A stretch of 33,237 nt of DNA, taken from NCBI GenBank assembly GCA_014382445.1, contig JACNJS010000019.1, positions 1 to 33,237 of the forward strand. The letters are read 5' to 3'. Each line of letters begins with the position of its first letter. Within the stretch, counting starts at the first letter, position 1. Below are positions 7,586 to 15,409 of this stretch, in pieces. The stretch comes from Bacteroidota bacterium. GTDB lineage: Bacteria > Bacteroidota > Bacteroidia > Bacteroidales > F082. The translations under genes and the position numbers were made by a program. The notes under the pieces were generated by a model, which had not been told where the DNA came from, did no database searches, and saw only the letters and a program-made list of their open reading frames with translations.

Positions 7586-9604
7586 ATGAACTTTAAGCTT
7601 AAGTCAGATTTTAAACCTACCGGCGACCAACCGGAAGCAATAAAGCAGCTTGTGGAAGGAATAAACCGTAACGACAGGGCACAAACCCTGCTCGGGGTTA
7701 CAGGTTCGGGAAAAACCTTTACAATCGCAAATATGCTCGCTCAAGTCCAACGGTCGGCTCTTGTACTTAGTCATAATAAAACACTTGCAGCACAATTGTA
7801 TGGCGAATTCAAACAGTTTTTCCCTGAAAATGCCGTTGAGTATTTTGTTTCTTACTACGATTATTACCAACCCGAAGCTTATATCCCGGTAACTAATACT
7901 TATATCGAAAAGGATTTAAGTATAAACGAGGAAATAGAAAAACTGCGTTTAAGTACTACTTCTTCCCTCCTTTCGGGCAGAAGAGATATTATCGTAGTTT
8001 CTTCTGTGTCATGTATTTATGGCATAGGCAATCCTGATGATTTTACTAATAATGTAATAACCCTATTTGTTGGACAGAAACTGAGTCGTAACAAACTATT
8101 ACGTGAGCTTGTTAATGCGCTTTACTCAAGAAATGACATTGAATTTAAGCGAGGTAACTTCAGGGTTAAAGGCGATACAATTGATGTTTTTCCGGCATAT
8201 ATGGATTGGGCTTTCAGGATAATTTTTTGGGGCGATGAAATTGAAACTATCGAATCAATAGATCCTTTGGCAGGAAAAAGAGTTGAGACTCTGGAAAATA
8301 TTACACTTTACCCAGCCAACATATTTGTAACTTCTCCCGACAAGATGAAATCATCGCTAGTTGAAATACAACTGGATATGGCTAAACAAGTTGATTATTT
8401 TAAAGAAATCGGTAAACATCTCGAAGCAAAAAGACTTGAAGACCGCGTTACATATGATGTTGAAATGATGCGTGAATTAGGATACTGTTCGGGTATTGAA
8501 AATTATTCAAGATATTTTGATGGAAGAAATCCCGGCTCAAGGCCGTTTTGCTTGCTGGACTATTTCCCTGAGGATTATATTACTGTCATCGACGAAAGTC
8601 ATGTTACCATACCCCAAATAAGGGCAATGTATGGTGGCGATCGTTCGAGGAAACATAATTTAGTTGAATATGGGTTCAGACTGCCGGCTGCTATGGATAA
8701 CCGGCCATTGAAGTTTGAAGAATTTGAGCAGCTGACTCGGCAGATCATCTACGTAAGTGCAACTCCATCAGATTATGAACTTGAGCAATCGCAAGGTGTG
8801 CTTGTTGAACAGTTGATCAGGCCAACCGGCTTGCTCGACCCTCCTATTGAAGTACGACCATCAATGAATCAAATTGACGATTTATTAGATGAAATTGAGA
8901 GGACTGTTTATAATAAGCACCGTGTATTGGTAACCACACTTACAAAACGTATGGCCGAGGAACTCACTAAATACTTGATAAACCTTGGAATAAACACCAG
9001 ATATATCCATTCAGATGTTGATACTTTAGACCGTGTAGAAATTTTAAGAGATCTGCGGCTTGGAAATTTTAATGTGCTTGTTGGAGTAAATCTTCTTAGA
9101 GAAGGGCTTGATTTGCCTGAAGTTGCTTTAGTTGCCATTATGGATGCCGACAAAGAAGGATTTTTAAGATCAGCCAAATCACTAACACAAACTGCCGGCA
9201 GAGCAGCTCGTAATCTTGAAAGTAAAGTGATTATGTATGCTGACAAGGTTACAAGATCGATGACCATTACCATTGAAGAAACGCAAAGAAGGCGTGAAAA
9301 ACAACTTGCATACAATGAAAAACACAATATCACTCCCACCGCCATCATAAAATCGGTTGAGGCCATAATGGGGCAAACTGCTGTTGCTTCATCACATATT
9401 GTTGATAAAGATTATCAATCAAAAATTAAAGCAGGAATAGCTGCTGATCCGGTTGTACAATATATGAGTGCCAAGGAAATTATGTTTGCAATTAATAAAA
9501 ATAAAAGTGATATGCAGGCTGCTGTAAAGGTGCTTGACTTTATTGAAGCTGCGCGGTTAAGAGACGAGAATAAGGTACTGGAAGAACTTTTACATCAAAA
9601 GTAA
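7586..9604 (+). CDS. uvrB: excinuclease ABC subunit UvrB
   Basis: DNA-damage recognition and helicase-like subunit of nucleotide excision repair; it receives damaged DNA from UvrA and recruits UvrC. The 672 residues match the family. Walker A GVTGSGKT is at 37-44; the damage-probing beta-hairpin carries YYDYYQPEAYIP (~91-102); motif II is the VIDESH segment; the later helicase motifs include GVNLLREGLDLPEVALV and QTAGRAARN; the C-terminal UVR domain (AVKVLDFIEAARLRDE) binds UvrC. It is a single-gene unit convergent with the KamA-like gene, with a 16-bp perfect palindrome in the short gap. Confidence 0.98.
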   Translation: MNFKLKSDFKPTGDQPEAIKQLVEGINRNDRAQTLLGVTGSGKTFTIANMLAQVQRSALVLSHNKTLAAQLYGEFKQFFPENAVEYFVSYYDYYQPEAYIPVTNTYIEKDLSINEEIEKLRLSTTSSLLSGRRDIIVVSSVSCIYGIGNPDDFTNNVITLFVGQKLSRNKLLRELVNALYSRNDIEFKRGNFRVKGDTIDVFPAYMDWAFRIIFWGDEIETIESIDPLAGKRVETLENITLYPANIFVTSPDKMKSSLVEIQLDMAKQVDYFKEIGKHLEAKRLEDRVTYDVEMMRELGYCSGIENYSRYFDGRNPGSRPFCLLDYFPEDYITVIDESHVTIPQIRAMYGGDRSRKHNLVEYGFRLPAAMDNRPLKFEEFEQLTRQIIYVSATPSDYELEQSQGVLVEQLIRPTGLLDPPIEVRPSMNQIDDLLDEIERTVYNKHRVLVTTLTKRMAEELTKYLINLGINTRYIHSDVDTLDRVEILRDLRLGNFNVLVGVNLLREGLDLPEVALVAIMDADKEGFLRSAKSLTQTAGRAARNLESKVIMYADKVTRSMTITIEETQRRREKQLAYNEKHNITPTAIIKSVEAIMGQTAVASSHIVDKDYQSKIKAGIAADPVVQYMSAKEIMFAINKNKSDMQAAVKVLDFIEAARLRDENKVLEELLHQK

Positions 9605-9612
9605 TAAACCAC

Positions 9613-9628
9613 TATTATGATCATAATA
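9613..9628. repeat. 16-bp perfect palindrome in the uvrB/kamA-like convergent gap
   Basis: TATTATGATCATAATA is its own reverse complement. It is the main structure in the 53-base gap between two converging genes. With no loop or U-run it is a weak terminator candidate; an operator is less likely because neither gene starts here. Confidence 0.35.
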
Positions 9629-9657
9629 AATCAATACGTTAAATCAGTGTCCTATAA

Positions 9658-11874
9658 TTATCCAATCTCCCCCAAATTGGTATATTCTTTAGTTACTTCA
9701 TATTCATAACCCGGATACTCGTAAATAGTCATGCGGGGTTCGGTCTCACCAATAGAATACCCCCAGATGCTTTCGTAAATAGATTGATCTTCTCCAATAT
9801 CTTCCAATTGTTGCAGGTATTCACTTATCGACTTCGACTCAATAATAATAACTTTATCCTTATTATGCATAGCCGGACTATGCTTACGGGTTTTGTCCAA
9901 TTCAAACTCCAGTATCCTACGTCCGTAACGTGTTATGCCAATAGTCCTGAATGTTAAACTTTTCCCCACCCCAGGCAAATTCAATACATTTCTATCGGTA
10001 CTCAGAAAAGGCAACCCTGATTTCTTCAGCAAATTGCGAATATTGTCAGTTAATACCTCAGCATTATTTGGGAACTCACGTATTTCATCGGAATACTCGG
10101 GAGGAATCTGACCAATTACTTTCTCCTCTATCTGCTCCTGAACTGCCCTTTCGTTTGTGGCAAAATTGAAACTATTTTCCATGTATCCTTTTACACTAAA
10201 TGTATAGTAATTCAACACACCTATTTCATTCAATGTTTTACGAAGCTTTGATGAATGCCCCCTACGCGACGCTGCCGAGGTTAATACTAATTGATTGATA
10301 ACTGTCCATCCAGCAATATTTAGTAAACGAACTGCCTCTTGTGCTTCGGGAGTAACTTCCATAGGTGATTCAAAATGAGTTTGAATAATAAACTGTTTCA
10401 CTCCTAACTTAGCTGCTTTGCGTTTAAAATCTTTCAGAATAGTTGCTAATTCATGAGTTACTCTTTGCGGAAGATAAACCGGCAGTCTTGTCCCCAACCG
10501 AATCCGTAAAATCTCAGCATATTTATCACCCTCATTACGTTGTTCATTTGCTTTCTTTTTTCGTGCAATCATTTCATAAATCGAATCCAAGATTTTTTTC
10601 AACGAGCTGTCGGAACTCATAAATGCATCCCCACCTGTAATTAAGATATCACGCAATTGCGAATCCGATTCAAAATATCCAAGCAGAATTTTTAGCTTAT
10701 CCTCCCAGGTTTCCTTTGGTTTTAGTTTATCGAGATTAAAATTCAGGTTCCCTCTTTGAAAATCAAACATTCGTTGGCATGATGCACAAAGCCCTCCACA
10801 GGCTCGTCCCATCGTATCGGGGATTAAAATTGCTACCTCAGGATAACGACGGTGAATATTATTATTCGATGGCAAAATCCAACCAGCAGCATTGGGCTTT
10901 CCGGGTTCAACCAAATCTTCTTTTTCCCAAGCCACAATATGACCATATTCATCAATTAATTGCTGGCTATAAACTACATAATACCTAATTGCTAAGTCAG
11001 CGCCTATAGCAAAATACGGAACGCGCACATGAAGCAACGACAAATAATAAGGGTTTACAAAAAATGGGATTCCTTTCTTTTCAGCCTCATAAAGAATCTT
11101 CATTGAATCTGGATCAAGAGAATTACCCAAAAGTTCGTTTAACAGATCGGGAGAACGTACAGCAAAACTTAAATGGAACCTATAATCATCCCACCATTCA
11201 AGCATTTTCAAATATTTTTGTTCTTCGCTTAATTTGGCATCAAATACGTACCTATTACTTTTAATTTCTCTTAAATCAATTTTACCAATTAGTATTTTAA
11301 TAATCCGCTCCCGATTTTCTTCCCTAAGGTTGATTATTCTCGGATCAAGGCCAATACTCCAACGATTCATCCACTCTTCAACCTTTTCGATGGTGGGCAT
11401 TTCACGCTTATATGTTCCACTGAACTGACGAAATAAATAAAGCATATCGCTGAAAAAAAAAGGCTTAGCTCCACCTGTTCCATATGTAACAGCAAGCCAA
11501 ATTAGCTTTAATGGATTGCTAATGGCCTTTTCACCACGCAAATTCGGATCATCAAATTCGCGACCAGCATTATCAATGTAATCGAGAATTCTTAGCGTAG
11601 CAAAATCAACCCACGTCAGATTCTCAAAAGCTTCGCGTCCTTTTTCTTCTCTTTTATAAAATTTATAGGCTTCTTTATGCTTTTTCAATTCTACAAACAC
11701 CCAGTTCCTAACACCAACCAATGCTTCAGTTGGGTTTTTGGCATTTCGCATAATTTCTTCTAAAACAGGATTTTCTTTTAATAATTGCTTTAAAAGCATA
11801 TGTGATTTTACGGTAATCGCAATCTGGTCTAATTGGTGAACTTTCGATTCCATGGCGGTATGTTTTTGATTCAC
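9658..11874 (-). CDS. KamA-family (lysine 2,3-aminomutase-like) radical SAM protein, long form
   Basis: The radical SAM cluster motif CGGLCASC places the cysteines at 359, 363 and 366 (CxxxCxxC); the SAM-binding TGGDAFM follows at ~413-419. A C-terminal LPGVGK (Lys638) sits where lysine aminomutases carry the PLP-binding PGGGGK, so PLP use is plausible but inferred. At 738 residues it is much longer than classical KamA (~416), mainly because of ~230 extra residues before the cluster motif. Such long homologues are known in Bacteroidota as KamA-family proteins of uncertain substrate. Start is GTG at 11874; an internal ATG at 11853 (MESKV) is a reasonable alternative. No lysine-fermentation genes are nearby, so a role in beta-lysine osmolyte synthesis or another amino-acid shift is open. 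Confidence 0.85.
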   Translation of the reverse strand: MNQKHTAMESKVHQLDQIAITVKSHMLLKQLLKENPVLEEIMRNAKNPTEALVGVRNWVFVELKKHKEAYKFYKREEKGREAFENLTWVDFATLRILDYIDNAGREFDDPNLRGEKAISNPLKLIWLAVTYGTGGAKPFFFSDMLYLFRQFSGTYKREMPTIEKVEEWMNRWSIGLDPRIINLREENRERIIKILIGKIDLREIKSNRYVFDAKLSEEQKYLKMLEWWDDYRFHLSFAVRSPDLLNELLGNSLDPDSMKILYEAEKKGIPFFVNPYYLSLLHVRVPYFAIGADLAIRYYVVYSQQLIDEYGHIVAWEKEDLVEPGKPNAAGWILPSNNNIHRRYPEVAILIPDTMGRACGGLCASCQRMFDFQRGNLNFNLDKLKPKETWEDKLKILLGYFESDSQLRDILITGGDAFMSSDSSLKKILDSIYEMIARKKKANEQRNEGDKYAEILRIRLGTRLPVYLPQRVTHELATILKDFKRKAAKLGVKQFIIQTHFESPMEVTPEAQEAVRLLNIAGWTVINQLVLTSAASRRGHSSKLRKTLNEIGVLNYYTFSVKGYMENSFNFATNERAVQEQIEEKVIGQIPPEYSDEIREFPNNAEVLTDNIRNLLKKSGLPFLSTDRNVLNLPGVGKSLTFRTIGITRYGRRILEFELDKTRKHSPAMHNKDKVIIIESKSISEYLQQLEDIGEDQSIYESIWGYSIGETEPRMTIYEYPGYEYEVTKEYTNLGEIG

Positions 11875-12280
11875 TTTAAGGTAAATGTAATATAAACCTT
11901 ATATAAATTCATTCTATAGTAACAAACATTCTCCGATTTGCAACTTTCTCAATTCTTATTTAGAATTCAAATGTACAAAATCCCCCTTATTACGTTTACC
12001 ATGTGCTACCTTTTATTATTTTTTAGTTCTGAATGTTAGTCAAATAGTCTATGTGTTCAAAATCCAAATGGCTGGGAAATTAGATCTGACCCAGCCTAAA
12101 TAAGCACGAAAATATAAAGTAAGTGTTTTGTGAACATGTGAAAAATGAATCCGATAAAAAAATCTGGCTTGATAAATTAATCCGTTTTGTTACAAAGAAA
12201 ATCCAGTCTATTTTGTAGAACAATAAACAAAGAATGCCACAGTAACGATGAGGATTTTACTACGGAGCTACACTTGTTTA
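11875..12280. other. Gene-poor stretch upstream of the KamA-like gene
   Basis: I see no convincing gene here. The stretch is AT-rich with many stops in all frames. It holds one strong hairpin (12070-12096), noted separately, and leads into the first direct repeat at 12281. A reading frame of about 30 codons starting with GTG near 12127 (ending KKIQSIL) has no recognisable homology and is not called. Confidence 0.5.
12070..12096. terminator. GC-rich hairpin GGCTGGG/CCCAGCC
   Basis: GGCTGGG (12070-12076) and CCCAGCC (12090-12096) form a perfect 7-bp GC-rich stem with a 13-base loop, unusual in such AT-rich DNA. It lies ~270 bases downstream of the toxin gene in its direction of transcription and upstream of the KamA-like gene. 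Without a U-run it is a candidate terminator or structural element only. Confidence 0.35.
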
Positions 12281-12339
12281 CAACTTATAGATACCACTAT
12301 ATTAAGACTAATTAGTTAATTGTAGCAAATGAGTGAGTT
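12281..12339 (+). repeat. Direct repeat, left copy, flanking the toxin-antitoxin module
   Basis: This 59-base stretch, starting CAACTTATAGATAC and ending AAATGAGTGAGTT, matches 12989-13048 with three substitutions and one single-base gap (about 93% identity). Sequence on either side of the two copies is unrelated. The toxin-antitoxin genes lie wholly between the copies, which are 708 bases apart. Confidence 0.8.
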
Positions 12340-12368
12340 GATAAACGTTGTGTTTGGTTTTGTAATTT

Positions 12369-12632
12369 CTATTCTTGATCGTAATGAAATCTACATGCAT
12401 AAATTAATAATTCATTTTCAACAACCTGATATACAAGTCTGTGCTCATTATCTATTCTACGGGACCAATATCCTGCTAAGTCATATTTTAATGGTTCTGG
12501 TTTCCCTGTTCCTTCAAATGGAGTCCGTTGTATTTCTTTAATTAATCCATTGATTTTTCTTATGATCTTTTTGTCAACCTTTTGCCAATAAAGGTAATCT
12601 TCCCAAGCATTTTCAGTAAAGGTTATAACCAT
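12369..12632 (-). CDS. yoeB: YoeB-family mRNA interferase toxin
   Basis: Ribosome-dependent endoribonuclease of the RelE superfamily that cleaves mRNA in the A site and blocks translation when freed from its antitoxin. The 87 residues align almost without gaps to the 84-residue E. coli protein: RTPFEG at 36-41, GKPEPLK at 43-49, SRRI and EHRLVY follow, then ACRFHY. The catalytic set Glu46, Arg65, His83 and Tyr84 is intact, so the toxin should be active. It has three extra C-terminal residues (DQE). The gene starts 2 bases after the antitoxin stop, the usual antitoxin-first order. The pair is enclosed by direct repeats, suggesting acquisition as a unit. Confidence 0.95.
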   Translation of the reverse strand: MVITFTENAWEDYLYWQKVDKKIIRKINGLIKEIQRTPFEGTGKPEPLKYDLAGYWSRRIDNEHRLVYQVVENELLIYACRFHYDQE

Positions 12633-12634
12633 TT

Positions 12635-12886
12635 CTAATAGTCTAATATTGGTGAAATAGTTTTACCAGATTTCATTTGTTGAATCGATTCAAAAAGTCG
12701 AGTCGCATTTTTCCTTGAGCTTAATAGATGTAAAGTCTCCATTATAGAATTATATTCATCAAGTGAAATAAGAACTGTGCCCTTACCACTTTTCCTTTTA
12801 ATAATCAAAGTTTCATTGTCGTCCTCCACACTATCCAAATATTTTTTTAGTCCAGTTCGGAATTCGGAAAAATTTGCTGCAATCAT
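12635..12886 (-). CDS. yefM: YefM/RelB (Phd/YefM) family antitoxin
   Basis: Antitoxin partner of the downstream YoeB gene, 83 residues. The N-terminal MIAANFSEFRTGLKKYLD segment followed by LIIKRKSGKGTVLISLDEYN is the Phd/YefM DNA-binding fold; the C-terminal third (LHLLSSRKNATRLFESIQQM) is the part expected to fold onto and inhibit the toxin. It is the first gene of the operon. The promoter region contains an inverted repeat overlapping the -7 box, consistent with the conditional autoregulation known for YefM-YoeB. Confidence 0.93.
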   Translation of the reverse strand: MIAANFSEFRTGLKKYLDSVEDDNETLIIKRKSGKGTVLISLDEYNSIMETLHLLSSRKNATRLFESIQQMKSGKTISPILDY

Positions 12887-12912
12887 TGTTTCTGTTTATT
12901 AAAGTTCATTAT

Positions 12913-12934
12913 TAAGTACAAATATACGTACTTA
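12913..12934 (-). promoter_or_regulatory. Promoter and autoregulatory operator of yefM-yoeB
   Basis: On the minus strand TATATTTG (12926-12919) fits TAnnTTTG and lies 32 bases before the yefM ATG. Overlapping it, TAAGTAC (12913-12919) and GTACTTA (12928-12934) form a perfect 7-bp inverted repeat with an 8-base centre. E. coli YefM binds palindromes with a TGTACA core, so a GTAC-centred repeat across the promoter is a strong operator candidate. No good -33 element is visible. Confidence 0.6.
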
Positions 12935-12988
12935 TATGAAACTTCCTATTTTTTTAGAATTTTTTTTTTTGATGGACTATAAAAATTC

Positions 12989-13048
12989 CAACTTATAGAT
13001 ACTCACTATATTAATACTTATTAGTTAATTGTGGCAAATGAGTGAGTT
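12989..13048 (+). repeat. Direct repeat, right copy, flanking the toxin-antitoxin module
   Basis: 60-base partner of 12281-12339. Within it ACTCACT and AGTGAGT form a widely spaced inverted pair. It lies upstream of the antitoxin promoter, so the two copies bracket both genes and their operator. Confidence 0.8.
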
Positions 13049-13080
13049 AATGAGCAGAAAGCATAATATATGTAGAGCTT

Positions 13081-13180
13081 TTCAAAGGCGGCCTAAGAGA
13101 GTTGGTTAAGGTAAATGAAGTCCAGGTCCTACCTGCGCACCGGCTTTGCGTTAAGCATGAACCAGAAGGTTTTTTTTTAT
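13081..13180. other. GC-rich island of unknown origin beside the toxin-antitoxin cassette
   Basis: About 80 bases (13085-13165) are markedly richer in G and C than the surroundings. Seen in it are AGGTA (13109-13113) pairing with TACCT, GCCTAAG (13091-13097), and GTTAAGC (13150-13156), followed by AACCAGAAGGTT and a long T-run. The ends loosely resemble the outer boxes of an integron attC site (RYYYAAC ... GTTRRRY), but GCCTAAG misses the last base and the inner arms do not pair, so I do not call it attC. A decayed tRNA 3' region or a dispersed repeat is also possible. Confidence 0.3.
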
Positions 13181-13192
13181 TTTATTATGATT

Positions 13193-13567
13193 TTATTCTT
13201 CCTCAGCAAAAGTTAGAATATAACCATTTATGTCTTGAATTGAAAATTCTGTTGCTCCGTAAAAAGTTTTTTCAAGTCCTTTAATAATTTTCACTTTGTT
13301 TTGAATCTGGTTATAAAAACTTCTTATACCTGCTATTTGAATATATAGCAAAAGGGAACCTCCATCCTGTCTTCTTATTTCTGGCAATTCCTCTCCTAAG
13401 CTTGCAAATGTTTGAAACATAAATGTTACTTTACCACAAATCATCATAGCAAAAACAGGATCTCCCTCTTCAGGAACGATAGTAGCAACTGAGAAACCTA
13501 ATTTTTTATAAAAGTCAATTGTCTTATTGATGTCAACTACAAAAATGTTAGGTGATACAGAATCCAT
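13193..13567 (-). CDS. VOC superfamily (glyoxalase/bleomycin-resistance-like) protein
   Basis: 124 residues with the paired beta-alpha-beta-beta-beta layout of VOC proteins: MDSVSPNIFVVDINKTIDFYKKLGF-type opening, a central FMFQT strand, then LLLYIQIAGIRSFYNQI opening the second module and DINGYILTFAEE closing it. The Glu in LTFAEE is at the usual metal-ligand position of the last strand. VOC proteins range from glyoxalases and dioxygenases to drug-binding proteins, and substrate cannot be inferred. It stands alone between the GC-rich island and the PIG-L gene, inside the accessory patch, so horizontal acquisition is plausible. Confidence 0.85.
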   Translation of the reverse strand: MDSVSPNIFVVDINKTIDFYKKLGFSVATIVPEEGDPVFAMMICGKVTFMFQTFASLGEELPEIRRQDGGSLLLYIQIAGIRSFYNQIQNKVKIIKGLEKTFYGATEFSIQDINGYILTFAEEE

Positions 13568-13609
13568 AATATTCTGAATTATATAGTTATTAATTATTCT
13601 AAGAGCTAT

Positions 13610-13668
13610 TTCCCATGTTGCCGCTGGCTAACGTTTAATGTAAAAAGTCGTTTTCATACTTTTCACAT
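13610..13668. repeat. Possible dispersed element upstream of the VOC gene
   Basis: TTGCCGCTGGCTAACGTTT (from about 13618) and a later ATTAACGGTCC resemble the TTGCCGCTAACGTTT...CCGTTAGCGG borders of intergenic elements that I recall from other Bacteroidota genomes. The match is imperfect and from memory. The rest of the gap between 13567 and 13687 shows nothing else. Confidence 0.25.
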
Positions 13669-13686
13669 ATTATTAACGGTCCGATA

Positions 13687-14571
13687 TTATTTTTCTATTA
13701 TTCTAAAAAACTCTCGATCCCAAACAGAAAAAAAAGTTTCAGCATCAAAGTCTTCATAGTAGATAAGAAATTTTCTCAGGTTCTTCCTGACATTCTCCGG
13801 GTATGCCCTAAGGTAGGCCATTTTTATTTCCGCCTGGTCTGTGATATAAATTTGAACATCTGCTTCGGGCATTCCGTCAATACCATATAATTCGTTAGCC
13901 GCTGGACTCGCTTGTGGATAACCCCATTTTTCCATTTTAGGTATCATATATTTATCTATCTCGGCTTCCATGTGTTTTGTTAAAACACTCTGATAAATAA
14001 ATTGAGCATTAATTTTACCCTCTTTAAATAAATCTAAAACCAGTTGACTTAAAAAAATATGATCAGGATGACCATATCCTCCTTTAATATTATCAAGTGT
14101 GAATATTATAGAAGGATTGAATTCATTTACTCTTGCTATCAGTGCTGTAGCAACTTTTTCATAAAGATACTGTTTTTCGATTTCTTCATGCGATATCGGC
14201 ATCCAAGGATATTTAATCGTGTCTTCACTAGGGCGGTAAAGACCGTCTTCCAGTATTTTTTCGGAACCCTCGCAAATAATATGTGCAGGATTTCTATCCT
14301 CTCCGGGAATTTTATGTACTTGCAAGCTTAGCTGCTTAATTGTCCAACCAGCTGCTGTTAGTTTCGCAATTGTGCCTGACATCATACAGTCATCATCATC
14401 ATGGGCAACTATTATCAAGGCTTTTTTATTAGCCACCGTATCCAAATAAATATCATCCGGATAGATTTCTGTTGCTGTAAATTTTTTAAGTTCTTCAACT
14501 GTCGGTTTGTAGGAACAGGCAGTTATTGTAAGAATTAAAACCGTTAATGTTGTCAATTTAATTGTGCTCAT
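13687..14571 (-). CDS. PIG-L family deacetylase, predicted lipoprotein
   Basis: A LmbE/PIG-L fold zinc-dependent N-deacetylase acting on an N-acetylated sugar or related substrate outside the cytoplasm. The N-terminus is a lipoprotein signal (hydrophobic stretch, then lipobox ITAC with Cys19). The zinc site is recognisable: AHDDDD in place of the usual AHPDDE, keeping His and Asp, and GHPDH supplying the distal His. The change of the Pro to Asp and of the final Glu to Asp is conservative or mildly unusual, and activity is probable. 294 residues, somewhat longer than cytosolic PIG-L proteins. It appears to be a single transcription unit; a REP-like repeat lies upstream. Confidence 0.87.
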   Translation of the reverse strand: MSTIKLTTLTVLILTITACSYKPTVEELKKFTATEIYPDDIYLDTVANKKALIIVAHDDDDCMMSGTIAKLTAAGWTIKQLSLQVHKIPGEDRNPAHIICEGSEKILEDGLYRPSEDTIKYPWMPISHEEIEKQYLYEKVATALIARVNEFNPSIIFTLDNIKGGYGHPDHIFLSQLVLDLFKEGKINAQFIYQSVLTKHMEAEIDKYMIPKMEKWGYPQASPAANELYGIDGMPEADVQIYITDQAEIKMAYLRAYPENVRKNLRKFLIYYEDFDAETFFSVWDREFFRIIEK

Positions 14572-14617
14572 AATTAATGTGATTTTGGTTAAATTACTGA
14601 ACTTACACCTTGTACCT

Positions 14618-14668
14618 TGTCATCGCAAAGACGTCACAGCGAGGAAGAATGACGAAGCAGTCTCCTCA
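14618..14668. repeat. Dispersed REP-like repeat (GTCAT-GCAA..GAGGAA..GACGAAGCAGTCTCCTC)
   Basis: TTGTCATCGCAAAGACGTCA followed by CAGCGAGGAAGAATGACGAAGCAGTCTCCTC resembles a widespread intergenic repeat whose consensus is roughly GTCATTGCGAGGAGG..ACGACGAAGCAATCTCC. It is GC-rich against an AT-rich background and lies between the PIG-L and methyltransferase genes. Recognition is from memory of the consensus. Confidence 0.5.
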
Positions 14669-14690
14669 ATAGTTGATACTTGACTCGACA

Positions 14691-15380
14691 CTAAATGCTT
14701 TCGTTAATTCTCTGAAACAAAGTGTAAACATATTGCCTGGTTTCGCCGGAAGGCATTGTGTACGTATAATTAAAAGCTTCTATCAGCATAAAACTTTTTC
14801 CTAATTTTTTCTGTAGCATATTTTCATCAAATCTGTGAACCGGAAGTCCGCTACACTTTGTTGCTCCACCCAGGTTGAAAGTAGCAATAATTACAAATCC
14901 GTTCGGTTTAACTAATTTTCTAAGTAATTTAAAATAAGTATCTTGCTCCTTCTCATCATTAAAAAAATGTAATACTGCCCTATCATGCCACAGATCAACC
15001 TGTGCAAGATCATTCAATTCATTGGGTTGAGTTAAATCATCAACTACCCACTGGACTTTCCTGCTTTTATCACTGCCGATTCTCAGCTTTAACTTTTCTA
15101 ATGCATTTGAGCTCAAGTCATTGGCTATTATGTTTTGATAACCATCCTCCAATAATTCATCCACGAGAGTTGAAGCTCCTGCTCCAACATTAAGTAGAAT
15201 AGCACTTTTGTCGAGATTGCATTTCTTTATTAATCGCAGAGAGGGTTCAGGACTTTCTTCATACCAACCGAGCTTGTCTATCTCGTTTCTACTATAAACC
15301 TTATTCCAATGCGACTTAAAATATTCCTCTTTTTGTAGCACGCTGGTGTTAAAAGTTTGCTGTTTTTTGTTTTCGGTCAT
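14691..15380 (-). CDS. class I SAM-dependent methyltransferase
   Basis: Rossmann-fold methyltransferase. Motif I is LLNVGAGAS, followed by IIANDLSSNALEKL (acidic residue for the ribose), then DLWHDRAVLHFF and KLVKPNGFVIIATFN, the usual order. The second half contains CSGLPVHRFD and a TYTMPSGETRQYVY strand, as in small orphan methyltransferases with unidentified substrates (some annotated as tellurite or thiol methylases). I chose ATG 15380 (MTENKK) over the upstream in-frame ATG at 15434, because a two-element promoter at 15410-15442 overlaps the region between them and would start transcription near 15404. The protein is then 229 residues. Confidence 0.85.
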   Translation of the reverse strand: MTENKKQQTFNTSVLQKEEYFKSHWNKVYSRNEIDKLGWYEESPEPSLRLIKKCNLDKSAILLNVGAGASTLVDELLEDGYQNIIANDLSSNALEKLKLRIGSDKSRKVQWVVDDLTQPNELNDLAQVDLWHDRAVLHFFNDEKEQDTYFKLLRKLVKPNGFVIIATFNLGGATKCSGLPVHRFDENMLQKKLGKSFMLIEAFNYTYTMPSGETRQYVYTLFQRINESI

Positions 15381-15409
15381 AATTTGAAATTCATTAGCCA
15401 GTATTTTTG

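Noticed and set aside
8908-9366. 152-codon minus-strand frame within uvrB
   Set aside because: It lies entirely inside the clearly conserved uvrB coding region and its protein has no recognisable features.
12127-12219. Reading frame of about 30 codons (ending KKIQSIL)
   Set aside because: Short, GTG-started, no homology and no supporting signal.
13091-13156. attC recombination site
   Set aside because: Only one outer box matches its consensus fully, the inner arms do not pair, and no integron integrase is present.
13102-13284. 60-codon plus-strand frame across the GC-rich island and VOC gene end
   Set aside because: It overlaps the VOC gene on the opposite strand and has no family resemblance.
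13913-13921. TGTGGATAA, a perfect DnaA-box sequence
   Set aside because: It is a single copy inside the PIG-L coding sequence, with no cluster or AT-rich unwinding region nearby, so there is no case for an origin.
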